Below, in pieces: positions 55,630 through 64,000 of a DNA stretch of 64,000 nucleotides. The translations under genes were made by a program, and so were the position numbers. The first letter of the stretch is position 1, and each line of letters begins with the position of its first letter. Source of the DNA: Leucobacter komagatae (lineage in GTDB: Bacteria > Actinomycetota > Actinomycetes > Actinomycetales > Microbacteriaceae); NCBI RefSeq assembly GCF_000834055.1, contig NZ_JXSQ01000010.1:39143-103142 (forward strand), in the 5' to 3' direction. Below the pieces are notes generated by a model, which was not told the origin of the DNA, ran no database searches, and worked only from the letters and a program-made list of their open reading frames with translations.

Positions 55630-58629
55630 TCACAGTCGTTGGCGGATCGCGAGGGCAGAGGTGCTGCCAGCGATGAGGCTCATACCCCCGGCGATCACCC
55701 ACCACTCCCACAGCGCCATCCCCGCCCCAACCCCCGCGGTGCGCAACCCGCCCTCGGCTGCGGCGAGTGCCCCTTCGACCGCGCGCACCGTCCTCGACGC
55801 AGCAGCCGCCTTCTCGGGAGAGAGCACGTCGATCTCAGCGCCAACGTTCGCACTGCCCTGCATGGTGAGCGTGTAGGGGCCTGGGGAGATATCGGCTGGC
55901 AGGCGCCCCGCCCACGTCACTCCGCCGGAAGAGTCTGCCTTGACAGTGTCATCGAGCACATGCTGGCCCGGGTAGAGCACCACGAGCACGCCTTCGTCCT
56001 CGGGATCGAATCCTGCCGCGCGGACTTCGATCCGCCCTCCAGGCACGATCTTTTCCGGGTCGGTGAGCACCTCAAGTCCGACTGTCGCTGGCGGATGCTC
56101 CGCCGCGGTGTAACGCGACTCGGCGCTGTCCTGGCCCTGCGTTGTGGAACTGTAGGTCACCCTGCTCGACGAACCGACGGTGAAGGTCAAGGGTTCGAAG
56201 GCAATCCCCTGATCCGCGGATATCCCGACAAGGCTCCCCCGGACGGGAACGTTGCTCCACGTGACCTCACCACCGGCCCCGATGCGCTTCGTGGCCGCAG
56301 CGAGATCCAGGGCTACCGTGCTTGGGCCGTACGACCCGGAATACCCTGTCGTCAGCGTCGCCGATGTCGCGCTCGTCACGGTGATCGTTGGGCTGGCCAC
56401 CCGGAACATTGTGATCCCGTAGCCGTTGAATGCGACGCTACCCGAGTAGCGCACGGTTCCCGTATGCGACGTCTCGTTCCACGTGGAACCACTCTGCGGA
56501 AAGAGGTAGCCCGCACCAACTCCGGCCGTAGAAATACTGCCTCCGGCGCAGTGCCCACTTGGCGTTGGGCAGGCCGCGGTATTCGATTTCGCGGTCGTGT
56601 ACCCGGCGAAGTAATCTGAGACGCCCCATCGCAGCGACCCCGCGCCAACGCCACCGTTCAACGGAGCCCTGCCCGGCGCACCTCCGCCGGGCGACTTCGC
56701 CGCGTCGATGCGCAGCGTCACCGAGTTGGAGTTCGCATGGTGGTAGCGCTCGCTCTCTTGCGGCAGGAAGAGAGCCTGTGCGGTGTAGACGCCCTCTGGG
56801 AGTCTGGTGGTGTCGAGCACCGCCGTGCCGCCAGACACCCGAACGGGGCTCCCGATCGTGGTGCTGCCGTAGCTGAAGGTCACTGTCCCAGCGATCGACG
56901 GCGAGACGTTCGCCGTGAACTTCACGCTCTCCCCGACGGTTGCGGAGGTCGGCGAGGCGGAGAGCCGCACCGATGTCGACTGCTTGTCGGCCACGGCGAA
57001 GTCACCGGGAAGTGTGATGTTCAGGGGGTCGAGCTCCTCGCCCACCCCGTAGAAGCCGCCAAAGGCCACCGCTCCCTGCGCGGTCAGGCGGGCTCCAACA
57101 TTCTTGAAGGTGAGGTGCGTGTTCGCGCTATTCATCTCGGGGATGCCGAGCGACAGCGTGGCGAGGGGAGCACCAACGAATGAGAATTTCTTGCCGACCG
57201 AGTTCATGTCCTTGAACTCGTAGCCCTCGACGTCTGCGTAGAGCGTCCCGCTCGTCGGCGAGGTAATCTGCACGCGCGGGTTCGTGAATGCTAGGTCGAG
57301 AGCGTAAACCGATGCGTTGCCCACCTTCATCGGGTGCGACTGAAAGTGGACCCCGTTGCCCTTCCCGAACGAGATATCCGCGCTCGTCCCGTTTGTCGCA
57401 GCGCGGCCGGTCCCGCCGCCCCACTGGTAGGTGCCCTTCGGCTGCGCCTGCTTGGTCGCGCCGAGCAGCGTTGTCTTCCCGCCGAAGGCAGGGGCGTTGT
57501 AGATGTAGTTCCTAAACGACGCCTTGACGCCCCAGTCGAGTGAGGCACCCTTGACCTCGATGACCGTCTTGCTTGGTTCGGAGACGCGCACAGGGAATGC
57601 GGGCGTGCTCGACGCCCCAAATGCATCGACGTCCGTGGGGGTGAAGGTGGCCGTGATCGAGTGCGCGCCAACCGGGAGCGTCTTCGTGCGCAGCGTGGCC
57701 GTGCCGTTCTGCAGCGCCACAGGGTCGCCGAGAGCGGCGTCGCGGTTGAAGAACTGCACCGCTCCCACCGCGTCAGCGGGAGTCACTGTGACAGTGAACA
57801 CCGCCTCCTGCCCCACCAGAAGTGCGCCCGTGCTCGACGAGTCGAAGACCACCGTCGTCGCCACGGCACCGGTTTCCTCCCCTGCGTCGTCACCCTCGAG
57901 CCCCGCCGTCGGGAGGGAGAAGCTGACCGGGTCAAGATCTTGGCCGGCCTCGTAGAATCCGGCGAACGCGACTGCGCCCTCAGCTGTGAGCTCGGCTGCA
58001 GCGTTGCTCCAGCTTCGCACACCACCCTCAACCGTCGGTTCGGGGAGCGTGAGACTGGCGAACAGCGTATCCGGGCTCTCGAACCACTCACCCACCGTAT
58101 TCGTGTCTACGAACTCACGGCCCTCGACATCGACCCGGAGCTCACCCGCCGTCGGCGAGATAACGACAACCCTCGGGTTCGTGAGCGTGATATCGAGGGT
58201 GTCGGGATCCTCCGTTTCAGGCCCACTCTGGTGCCCGCGGAAGTGCACGCCGTTGCCACCACCGAACAAGACGTTGGCCGTTGACCCGTCGAGCTCTGCT
58301 TCACCCTGGCCGCCACTCCACCGGTACTGGTCCGTGACGTTCCCGAGGTACTCGATCGACCCCTTCGCGATTGGCCCGACAATGTAGTTCCTGAAGGATT
58401 CCTTGACGCTCCAGTCGAGCGTGGCTCCGCCCACCGGAGCCGGGGCGTCATTGGTTTCGACTGCCGCCCCGGCGAGCGCGGGAGCGATCAGGGTTGCCCC
58501 CGCGACGAGGAGGGTGATGAGCGCACTCCCCATCGCTCGGCCTGCGAGGCGGAGGGATGGTCGACGGGGCAGACCGAGCGAAGCTCGGCGACGCCGGCTG
58601 TCGGCATAGTGCGCTGAGAGTGCGCTCAT
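55630..58629 (-). CDS. Three-domain HtaA protein with Ig-like spacers and C-terminal membrane helix
   Basis: 999-residue surface protein. Signal peptide to about 55. HtaA-1 (about 55-230: WSVKESFRNYI, VHFRGHQSG, FAGFYEAGQDLDP), Ig-like spacer, HtaA-2 (about 355-535: WGVKASFRNYI, VHFQSHPMK, FGGFYGVGEELDP), second Ig-like spacer, HtaA-3 (about 660-840). HtaA-3 keeps LRWGVSDYFAGY but has VAFNGYGI where the histidine should be and no third Tyr motif; it has an unusual CPTPSGHC. A shared C-terminal domain (EKIVPGGRIEVRAAGF...) and a helix ending in RQRL anchor it. It starts 12 bases after the previous gene's stop, so it is in one operon with it. Confidence 0.92.
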   Translation of the reverse strand: MSALSAHYADSRRRRASLGLPRRPSLRLAGRAMGSALITLLVAGATLIAPALAGAAVETNDAPAPVGGATLDWSVKESFRNYIVGPIAKGSIEYLGNVTDQYRWSGGQGEAELDGSTANVLFGGGNGVHFRGHQSGPETEDPDTLDITLTNPRVVVISPTAGELRVDVEGREFVDTNTVGEWFESPDTLFASLTLPEPTVEGGVRSWSNAAAELTAEGAVAFAGFYEAGQDLDPVSFSLPTAGLEGDDAGEETGAVATTVVFDSSSTGALLVGQEAVFTVTVTPADAVGAVQFFNRDAALGDPVALQNGTATLRTKTLPVGAHSITATFTPTDVDAFGASSTPAFPVRVSEPSKTVIEVKGASLDWGVKASFRNYIYNAPAFGGKTTLLGATKQAQPKGTYQWGGGTGRAATNGTSADISFGKGNGVHFQSHPMKVGNASVYALDLAFTNPRVQITSPTSGTLYADVEGYEFKDMNSVGKKFSFVGAPLATLSLGIPEMNSANTHLTFKNVGARLTAQGAVAFGGFYGVGEELDPLNITLPGDFAVADKQSTSVRLSASPTSATVGESVKFTANVSPSIAGTVTFSYGSTTIGSPVRVSGGTAVLDTTRLPEGVYTAQALFLPQESERYHHANSNSVTLRIDAAKSPGGGAPGRAPLNGGVGAGSLRWGVSDYFAGYTTAKSNTAACPTPSGHCAGGSISTAGVGAGYLFPQSGSTWNETSHTGTVRYSGSVAFNGYGITMFRVASPTITVTSATSATLTTGYSGSYGPSTVALDLAAATKRIGAGGEVTWSNVPVRGSLVGISADQGIAFEPLTFTVGSSSRVTYSSTTQGQDSAESRYTAAEHPPATVGLEVLTDPEKIVPGGRIEVRAAGFDPEDEGVLVVLYPGQHVLDDTVKADSSGGVTWAGRLPADISPGPYTLTMQGSANVGAEIDVLSPEKAAAASRTVRAVEGALAAAEGGLRTAGVGAGMALWEWWVIAGGMSLIAGSTSALAIRQRL

Positions 58630-58641
58630 CAGAGGTTCCCC

Positions 58642-60861
58642 TTACTCGGTGGCGCTGGCGATCCGGCTGCGAACCGCAAGCCCACGGCGAGCCGCGAGCA
58701 GCGCCCCGCCAAGGAGCAGCAGCATGCCTCCGGCGGCCGCAAGGGTCAGAGCGACACCGTCGCCGGCGCCGGTCTTCTCGAGGGCGTTGCCCGATCCCTT
58801 GTCGCCGCTGCCAGCGCCGCCGCCACCGCCGCCTTCACCGCCGCCGCCAACACCGCCGCCATCACCGCCGCCTCCGGGGCCGGGTGTCTTCGCCTTTTCG
58901 ACGAGGAAGGCGTCAGGGAACGCGAATTCGCGGCCCGTATCCGTGTTGGTGACCACGATCGTGTGTGCACCGAGCACAGCATCGGTGGGGACCGTCCAGC
59001 TCACGTTCACGAAACCGTCTGCGTTCGCCTCATGCACGCCGAGGATCGCCTCGACCTCCGACAGCACCTCTACCCCGAATTTCTCGCCCGCGCCGAACGC
59101 GCCGATCTTAAGTTCGACCTCGTCGCCCGGGTTCACCGTGACGGTCCCGGCTGGCTTGCCGTTGACGAGCGCCGCCGGAAGCGGCGCGACCGCGATCGCG
59201 ACCTCAGCTGACACTGAGCGCGCGTGGGTGTCGGTGTTTGTCGGAACGAACTCTGCGGTAACCCGGTTCACGCCAACGGCGAGCTCCGTCGTCGCCAGCG
59301 CGGCTGCGCCACCGACAACTTCGATGGGCTCACCGAGCGACACTGCGCCGCTCTTGAACTGGACCGAGCCCGGGACGTCGGGAGTGACCGTGGCGCTCAG
59401 CTCAACGCTGTCGCCGAGAAAAGTCGAGGTCGCCGACGACTCGAGCGTCGCACTTGTGCCCTCCGCGGGCGCAAACGCGATCGGTGTGAACGTCTCGAAG
59501 GGTGCATAGGTCGCCCCACCGGCCCCATAGGTGTAGACGCCGTAGCGCCCATCAGCGAGGGCCTTCGCGCTGTCTTTCGTGAGCGTGAGGGTTGTTTCGA
59601 ATGTGCCGTCGGCGTTCAACTCGGTGCCGCCAGGCACGGAGGCGATGAGCTCGAGTTCCGCCGCCTGAACGGCCCACCGCGAGGCGAGTGTGCTTCTGGC
59701 GGCCGATCCGATGCCCTGCGAGGGCTGCCACTGCTCGGCGAAGGATCCGAACACCACGTAGGTGCCGGCGAACTTCCCTTCGAGCGGCTGGTACCGACCG
59801 GTCGTGTGCGGCGCATTCGGCAGGAACCCGCTGCCCCTCACGGTCACGGTCTCGCCGGCAGGGTTGATCCCCTCGACCTTGTCGACAGTGACCGTTGCTC
59901 GCGTGAGCATCGTGACGTCAACGGGCTCCGAAACGGAGCCGAGGAAGGCAGAACTGACCGTTGGAACGAACTCCGCGGTGACGCTGTTGGTTCCAAGGCT
60001 GAGTGCGGAGGTCTCGAGGGTTGCCACCCCCGCGACCACGGGCACGCTCTCTGCGAGCTCGACGCCATCCGCCCTGAACTGGACCGTTCCGGCCGCCTCC
60101 GGGGTGACAGTCGCCGTCAGCGTGACCGGGTCGCCCTCGGCCGCCACGGCGATGGATGAGGTGAGCGTCGTTTGGGTCGCTTCCGCGGCGACGCGCTCCG
60201 TAATTGGGAGCGAGAAGGTTACGGGGTCAAGCGATACCCCAGCAAGGTAGAACCCGCCGAACGCGTCGGAACCTTCCTCGGAAAGCACGGCCGGCGCCGC
60301 TGTCCAGGTCATGACGTTGCCGGCGACGCTCGGCTCCGGCAACTCGACTTCTGCAAGCAGTGCATCCTTCATCGAGTACAGCTCACCGACGGTCGTCGCG
60401 CCCAGGTATTCGCGGCCCTGAACATCCACGCGGAGCTCTGCTGTGCTCGGGGAAAGCACCACCACCCGCGGATTGGTGAATGCGATGTCGAGAATGTACG
60501 GATCCTCAGCGGCCGAACCGCTCTGGTGCCCGCGGAAGTGAACCCCGTTCCCTTCACCGAAGGACACACTCGCGGTCGACCCGTCGAGGGCCGCGGTTCC
60601 AGCCCCTCCGCTCCAGTGATACTCTCCCGTCGTGTTGCCGAGCAGGTCGATCCTGCCCTTCGCCATCGGCCCAACAACGTACGTCCGGAACGACTCTCGG
60701 ACGCCCCAGTCGAGCGTCGCGCCAGCGACGACCCCGTCTTCCGATTCCGCGGGCTCAGCGGAGGCAATTGTCGGTGCAGCGATGAGACTGCCCGCTACAA
60801 GCAGGCTCGTCGTGAGTGCGCCGAGCAGCGCACCAGACTTTCTGCGCTCAGTGATTCTCAT
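58642..60861 (-). CDS. HtaA-domain surface protein with LEKTG sorting signal
   Basis: 739-residue protein. Signal peptide to about 35. One HtaA domain (about 47-225: WGVRESFRTYV, VHFRGHQSG, DAFGGFYLAG). Then an Ig-like domain, a neocarzinostatin-like domain (GINPAGETVTVRGSGFLP...YGVYTYGAGG), another Ig-like domain and a final beta domain (VNPGDEVELKIGAFGAGEKF). A Gly-rich spacer is followed by LEKTG, a helix and a basic end, a cell-wall sorting signal. It is the first gene after a 267-base gap that holds a DtxR-like box and the upstream terminator. It is expected to be the outermost receptor of the set. Confidence 0.92.
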   Translation of the reverse strand: MRITERRKSGALLGALTTSLLVAGSLIAAPTIASAEPAESEDGVVAGATLDWGVRESFRTYVVGPMAKGRIDLLGNTTGEYHWSGGAGTAALDGSTASVSFGEGNGVHFRGHQSGSAAEDPYILDIAFTNPRVVVLSPSTAELRVDVQGREYLGATTVGELYSMKDALLAEVELPEPSVAGNVMTWTAAPAVLSEEGSDAFGGFYLAGVSLDPVTFSLPITERVAAEATQTTLTSSIAVAAEGDPVTLTATVTPEAAGTVQFRADGVELAESVPVVAGVATLETSALSLGTNSVTAEFVPTVSSAFLGSVSEPVDVTMLTRATVTVDKVEGINPAGETVTVRGSGFLPNAPHTTGRYQPLEGKFAGTYVVFGSFAEQWQPSQGIGSAARSTLASRWAVQAAELELIASVPGGTELNADGTFETTLTLTKDSAKALADGRYGVYTYGAGGATYAPFETFTPIAFAPAEGTSATLESSATSTFLGDSVELSATVTPDVPGSVQFKSGAVSLGEPIEVVGGAAALATTELAVGVNRVTAEFVPTNTDTHARSVSAEVAIAVAPLPAALVNGKPAGTVTVNPGDEVELKIGAFGAGEKFGVEVLSEVEAILGVHEANADGFVNVSWTVPTDAVLGAHTIVVTNTDTGREFAFPDAFLVEKAKTPGPGGGGDGGGVGGGGEGGGGGGAGSGDKGSGNALEKTGAGDGVALTLAAAGGMLLLLGGALLAARRGLAVRSRIASATE

Positions 60862-60920
60862 ACGTACGTACTCCTTGTCGAAACAGGCAGAGAACGCCGA
60901 GACGCGCCCTCATCAGATCA

Positions 60921-60939
60921 AAGTAAGGTAACCCTAAAC
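60921..60939. promoter_or_regulatory. Candidate DtxR/IdeR iron box upstream of the sorted HtaA gene
   Basis: AAGTAAGGTAACCCTAAAC carries an imperfect palindrome whose reverse strand, starting at TTAGGG, matches the TTAGGTTAGCCTAACCT type consensus at about 12 of 17 positions. It lies 60 bases before the start, and iron control fits the function. Confidence 0.5.
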
Positions 60940-61076
60940 TTCGATGCACGTATCAGTTTGGCTACATTTATCGCACTGCGCAACCCTTGTTGTCTAAATA
61001 CCCGAAAGCGCTGCACCTGGAGACGCGCCGCTTGGCGCATCCGGCGGGCGTCAATACCGGCCACTTCAAACGAAAA

Positions 61077-61103
61077 CCGGCCGGGCAGTAAAGCCGCCCG
61101 GCC
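61077..61103 (-). terminator. Terminator after the 289-residue HtaA gene
   Basis: On the minus strand CGGCCGGGC pairs exactly with GCCCGGCCG around nine bases, followed by GTTTTCGTTT. It separates the upstream HtaA genes from the transcript that begins at 60861. Confidence 0.85.
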
Positions 61104-61128
61104 GATTTCAGAGACTTGTTATGACGTA

Positions 61129-61998
61129 CTACTCGCCCGAGGGCTCCTCGGGGGTGTCTACGACTGCTGACTTCTTCCCTCGGCCCGCAATGAGCATGCC
61201 GCCGGTAACACCGATCGCGATCAGGGCGACTCCACCGATGACAATCGGAATCCACGGGATCTCGGGAGAGGCTTCCGGAGCAGCCGGCTCAGCCTCAGGG
61301 GTCCCGGTTTCCGGAGCGTCCGGTACCGGGGCAGTACCCGTTGAGACGCCAATCTCACACCCGGTGGTCTCGACTGAGAGCGAGAGCGGATCAAGGTTGC
61401 TGCCGGCAACATAATCACCGTAGTCCCCGTTCAGAGCCTTCGCCCCGTCAGAAGTGAGGAGCACCGGCGCATCAACGACGGAGAAACCGTTGCTCGTATC
61501 GGCGCCAGCGAGAGACACCTTACCCATGGTGACGCGTTCAAAAACGAGTTCACCGCCCTCAACGTCGGTGGAAGCAACCCCAACGACGAGCTGCGCGGAT
61601 TCGGGATCAGTGAAGACTATCTCCGGGTTCTGCAGGTCAAGCTTCATCAGCCCACCGTGCCCGGTGAAATGGACGTCACCCGTGAAGCTCACGGAGCCAG
61701 ACTCGAGATCTGCACCGAACTCGCCAGTGCCATTCGGCCAGCTAAACGCTGGCGTCTCATAGCTCGCCCCGTTCTCGGTCGTCCACTCACCGTTCGCAAT
61801 GCTGCCGCTGATGTAGTTGCGGAACCGCTCGAGCACGCCCCAGCGGAGCTCAGCCGAGGTGACGGTGCACGCAGTAACGTCTCCGTTCCCGGCTTCTGTC
61901 GAGGCAAACGATGGGCTGACAGGCCCGAACAACACACCGGCCGCAAGGCCGGCGGCAACGACCGCCGTCGCGCCACGGCGCACGATACTTCGATTCAC
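61129..61998 (-). CDS. Single HtaA-domain membrane-anchored protein
   Basis: 289-residue exported protein similar in plan to the one at 54666. GTG 61998 was chosen because AAGGAG stands about 7 bases upstream, as in its paralogue; an upstream ATG would add 19 residues before the signal. The HtaA domain (about 45-200) carries LRWGVLERFRNYI and VHFTGHGGLMKL. The third ligand region is NGDYGDYVAG in place of GFY. A C-terminal helix (IPIVIGGVALIAIGVTGGMLIAG) with basic residues anchors it. It follows the two-domain gene by 25 bases, so the two are cotranscribed. Confidence 0.9.
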   Translation of the reverse strand: MNRSIVRRGATAVVAAGLAAGVLFGPVSPSFASTEAGNGDVTACTVTSAELRWGVLERFRNYISGSIANGEWTTENGASYETPAFSWPNGTGEFGADLESGSVSFTGDVHFTGHGGLMKLDLQNPEIVFTDPESAQLVVGVASTDVEGGELVFERVTMGKVSLAGADTSNGFSVVDAPVLLTSDGAKALNGDYGDYVAGSNLDPLSLSVETTGCEIGVSTGTAPVPDAPETGTPEAEPAAPEASPEIPWIPIVIGGVALIAIGVTGGMLIAGRGKKSAVVDTPEEPSGE

Positions 61999-62023
61999 AA
62001 ACGTCTCCTTGTAGCGCATTCGT

Positions 62024-64000
62024 CTAGCGGCTAGTGCCGGTATCGACCGTAGCATTTGCTGAGTTGCGCCGCTGGTTCACAACCATGGCACCCATAGCTC
62101 CCGCAAGGGCGATCAGCGCACCTGCGCCCACCCACCACATCCACACGGGACCATTGGTCAGGTCCGCGACCACCGCTGCTGTCTGCTGCGGCTGCGCGCT
62201 CGCCTCAACGGCGTCCTGCTCGATGACAGGCTTGGCCTTCTTCTTGGCCTTTTCAACGACCTTGATAATCGCGCCTGCGTCCGTGCTTCCCTGCAGGGTA
62301 ATGGTGTGCTCGCCAGGCTCGATGTCATCCGGGAGAGTGCCGATCCAGCGCACCTCACCAAAGGAGTTCGCACCTGCCTTGTCGTCAAGCACGATTGGGT
62401 CTGAGTAGAGCACCACGAGAATGTCTCGCTCGTCGACCTCGAAGCCGGGTGCTGCGAATTCGATCTCGCCGCCGGGAACGATCTTGTCAGCAGGGGTAAT
62501 CACCCTGATCCCGGTCGTCGCAGGCGGGGTCGGCGCTGCGACCCGGGCAGCCTTCTGCTCGGTCTTCGTAGTCGAGCCATACTGCACACGACTCGGCGCA
62601 CCGACGGTGAAGCTGAGCGGATCAACACCGAACGAACCGCCACCGGCGGCCCCGGATCCTGAGCTTCCGCCGCCCGAGATGACACCGTTCACGGGCACGC
62701 CGCTCCAGGTCACCTCGCCGTTTGCGCCGACGGTCTTCGAGGCAGCCCCGAGGTTCAGGCCAAAGGTGCGCCCGCCAGCCGTGATCGTGCCCGACGTCGC
62801 GCTCGTGACATTCACCACGGGGTTCGCAAACGACTCGGTCAGCAGCCCCTTGTGCCCGGTGAAGGTCACCACGCCGGAGAACTGCACGCTGCCAGTCTGC
62901 GCTTTGGCGTCCCAAGAGCCGCCATCGGCCTGCGGGAACGTGTACGCTCCCCCGCTGCTACCAACACCGTTCGTCGAGATTGCACCCTTCGCAATGCGCC
63001 CGGTTACGTAGTCCTTGAAGCCAGCAGAGATCCCCCAGGAAAGCGACCCAGCCTGCTGAGAGTTTGAGGTGCCAATTGGCTTCTGGTTCGGCTGTGGCTT
63101 CGGCTTAACGACCGGCTTGGTGGGCGGGACAGGTGTGGTGGTGCCACCGTCTTTGCCTGCGCCCACAGTGAAGCTGACATCGTCAAATTTCTCGCCTGCT
63201 GGGTAGTTCTGGAAGGCGACAACGGACTCCGCTCGGAGCGTCGCGGTCGCCTTTTTCCAGGTCACCTCACCGTTCTTGCCGGTACTCTTCGTCGCCCTCG
63301 AAAGGTCGATGTCGACTAGCGGCTGCACCTTGCCGTTGACTGTCGCGGTCATCACTGCTGCCTTGGGCCCAGTGATCTTAATCTTTGGGTCGAGAATCGA
63401 CAGCTGGAGCGCTCCCTGATGCGCCTCGAAGCTCACTCCACCAGCGTAAGGAACCGTACCTGTTTGGGACTGCGCGTTCCAATCACCACCCTTCACCTGT
63501 GGGAAGACGAACATGTTGCCCGACCTCGATGCGGCTCCCAACACCTGCACCTTGCCGCCGGCAAAGTTTTCGATGTAGTTTACGAACCGACCAAAAATGC
63601 CCCACTGTAGATCACCATTGCCAGGCTTGACCTCGACTCCTCCGAACACTGCGTCCCACTGCGCCGGCGTCACCGCGATGTCAGCCTGACCCAGGTAACG
63701 CGAGTCGTTCAGCAGACCATGAGCAAGCCACGACACCGCGACGTACTCCTTCGAGCGGTCAAGCTTGTCGGCAGGAACCTCAAGATTCCGAGTCACCTTA
63801 CCGTCCTTGATGAACGTCTTGTAAGCGAAGTCCTCTTTCGCCCCAGCGTCAGCGCTCGAACCGTATTCCTTGACCCGGTCCTTCTCGATGATCCCGACGT
63901 ACACGCCCTGATCATCCTTGCCGGTATCAGGAACATCAGCCGCAGCACGCAGCACGATGTTCTCGATCGTCGTCGACACCTGCAGACCCTTGGCAGAAGC
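62024..64000 (-). CDS. Two-domain HtaA surface protein (start beyond window)
   Basis: At least 658 residues; the frame is open to the window edge, encoding ASAKGLQVSTTIENIVL before any convincing start. The N-terminal part ends near an ITVTPAQWD-like segment (DIAVTPAQWDAVFGG). HtaA-1 has LQWGIFGRFVNYI and VSFEAHQGALQL; HtaA-2 has LSWGISAGFKDYV and VTFTGHKGLL, but its third Tyr motif is not apparent. A Pro/Lys-rich linker separates them. A C-terminal domain (ADKIVPGGEIEFAAPGF) like that of the three-domain protein, then a membrane helix ending NQRRN, complete it. Architecture is close to corynebacterial HtaA. Confidence 0.9.
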   Translation of the reverse strand, partial: ASAKGLQVSTTIENIVLRAAADVPDTGKDDQGVYVGIIEKDRVKEYGSSADAGAKEDFAYKTFIKDGKVTRNLEVPADKLDRSKEYVAVSWLAHGLLNDSRYLGQADIAVTPAQWDAVFGGVEVKPGNGDLQWGIFGRFVNYIENFAGGKVQVLGAASRSGNMFVFPQVKGGDWNAQSQTGTVPYAGGVSFEAHQGALQLSILDPKIKITGPKAAVMTATVNGKVQPLVDIDLSRATKSTGKNGEVTWKKATATLRAESVVAFQNYPAGEKFDDVSFTVGAGKDGGTTTPVPPTKPVVKPKPQPNQKPIGTSNSQQAGSLSWGISAGFKDYVTGRIAKGAISTNGVGSSGGAYTFPQADGGSWDAKAQTGSVQFSGVVTFTGHKGLLTESFANPVVNVTSATSGTITAGGRTFGLNLGAASKTVGANGEVTWSGVPVNGVISGGGSSGSGAAGGGSFGVDPLSFTVGAPSRVQYGSTTKTEQKAARVAAPTPPATTGIRVITPADKIVPGGEIEFAAPGFEVDERDILVVLYSDPIVLDDKAGANSFGEVRWIGTLPDDIEPGEHTITLQGSTDAGAIIKVVEKAKKKAKPVIEQDAVEASAQPQQTAAVVADLTNGPVWMWWVGAGALIALAGAMGAMVVNQRRNSANATVDTGTSR

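Overview
The window is a GC-rich actinobacterial chromosome segment. Mycothiol synthase, a DUF3073 protein, a corynebacterial-type heme system with HtaA domains, and CIRCE-controlled groL without an adjacent groES point to Actinobacteria. The gene repertoire suggests a Microbacteriaceae member, possibly close to Leucobacter; that placement is an inference, because no rRNA is present. Coding density is high and I see no insertion sequence, prophage or CRISPR array.

Layout. 1-2.3 kb: end of a dipeptide-type ABC importer (cut permease and a double-ATPase subunit). 2.4-6.7 kb: prolyl iminopeptidase, then cstA, a CTG-started ybdD-like gene and an ArsA-like ATPase joined by overlapping ends. 6.7-14.6 kb (minus strand): acyl-CoA oxidase-like flavoprotein, DEAD-box helicase and an RND transporter with a Pro/Ala-rich tail. 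14.6-19.5 kb: DUF445 protein, a membrane-anchored exported protein, DUF3073, gpmA, ygfZ and two small membrane proteins. 19.6-25.4 kb (plus strand): winged-helix regulator, mshD, ppk, a NUDIX-histidine phosphatase fusion and a lipid kinase. 25.4-31.7 kb: CapA-like lipoprotein, a serine hydrolase, and a fusion of an S9 peptidase with a second copy of that hydrolase. 31.9-35.8 kb: pstSCAB behind a two-unit PHO box, with pstB frameshifted just before its Walker A. 36-40 kb: stress-type membrane proteins, and a TetR/alcohol dehydrogenase pair around a 13-bp-arm palindrome, ending at tRNA-Lys. 40.3-45.5 kb: a more accessory stretch with a frameshifted RCC1-propeller surface protein, an MGT-type glycosyltransferase and a TetR regulator. 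45.7-48.9 kb: LysE exporter, pdxS without pdxT, a GH3 lipoprotein and tRNA-Ala. 49-64 kb: the heme block.

The heme block is the most distinctive part. hmuT faces hmuUV across a divergent promoter. After a LytR_C-domain protein and groL come five HtaA-domain proteins on the minus strand, with at least eight HtaA domains in 9.3 kb. Four keep a C-terminal membrane segment without a sorting motif; one carries an LEKTG-type sorting signal. A plausible model is that the sorted and membrane-anchored HtaA proteins collect heme and pass it to lipoprotein HmuT, and HmuUV imports it. One HtaA domain has lost two expected heme ligands. A DtxR/IdeR-like box precedes the sorted protein. The groL terminator lies inside the 3' coding end of the last HtaA gene.

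Two frameshifts (pstB and the RCC1 protein) are one-base changes in short homopolymers and may be assembly errors. Repairing the second gives exactly seven propeller blades.
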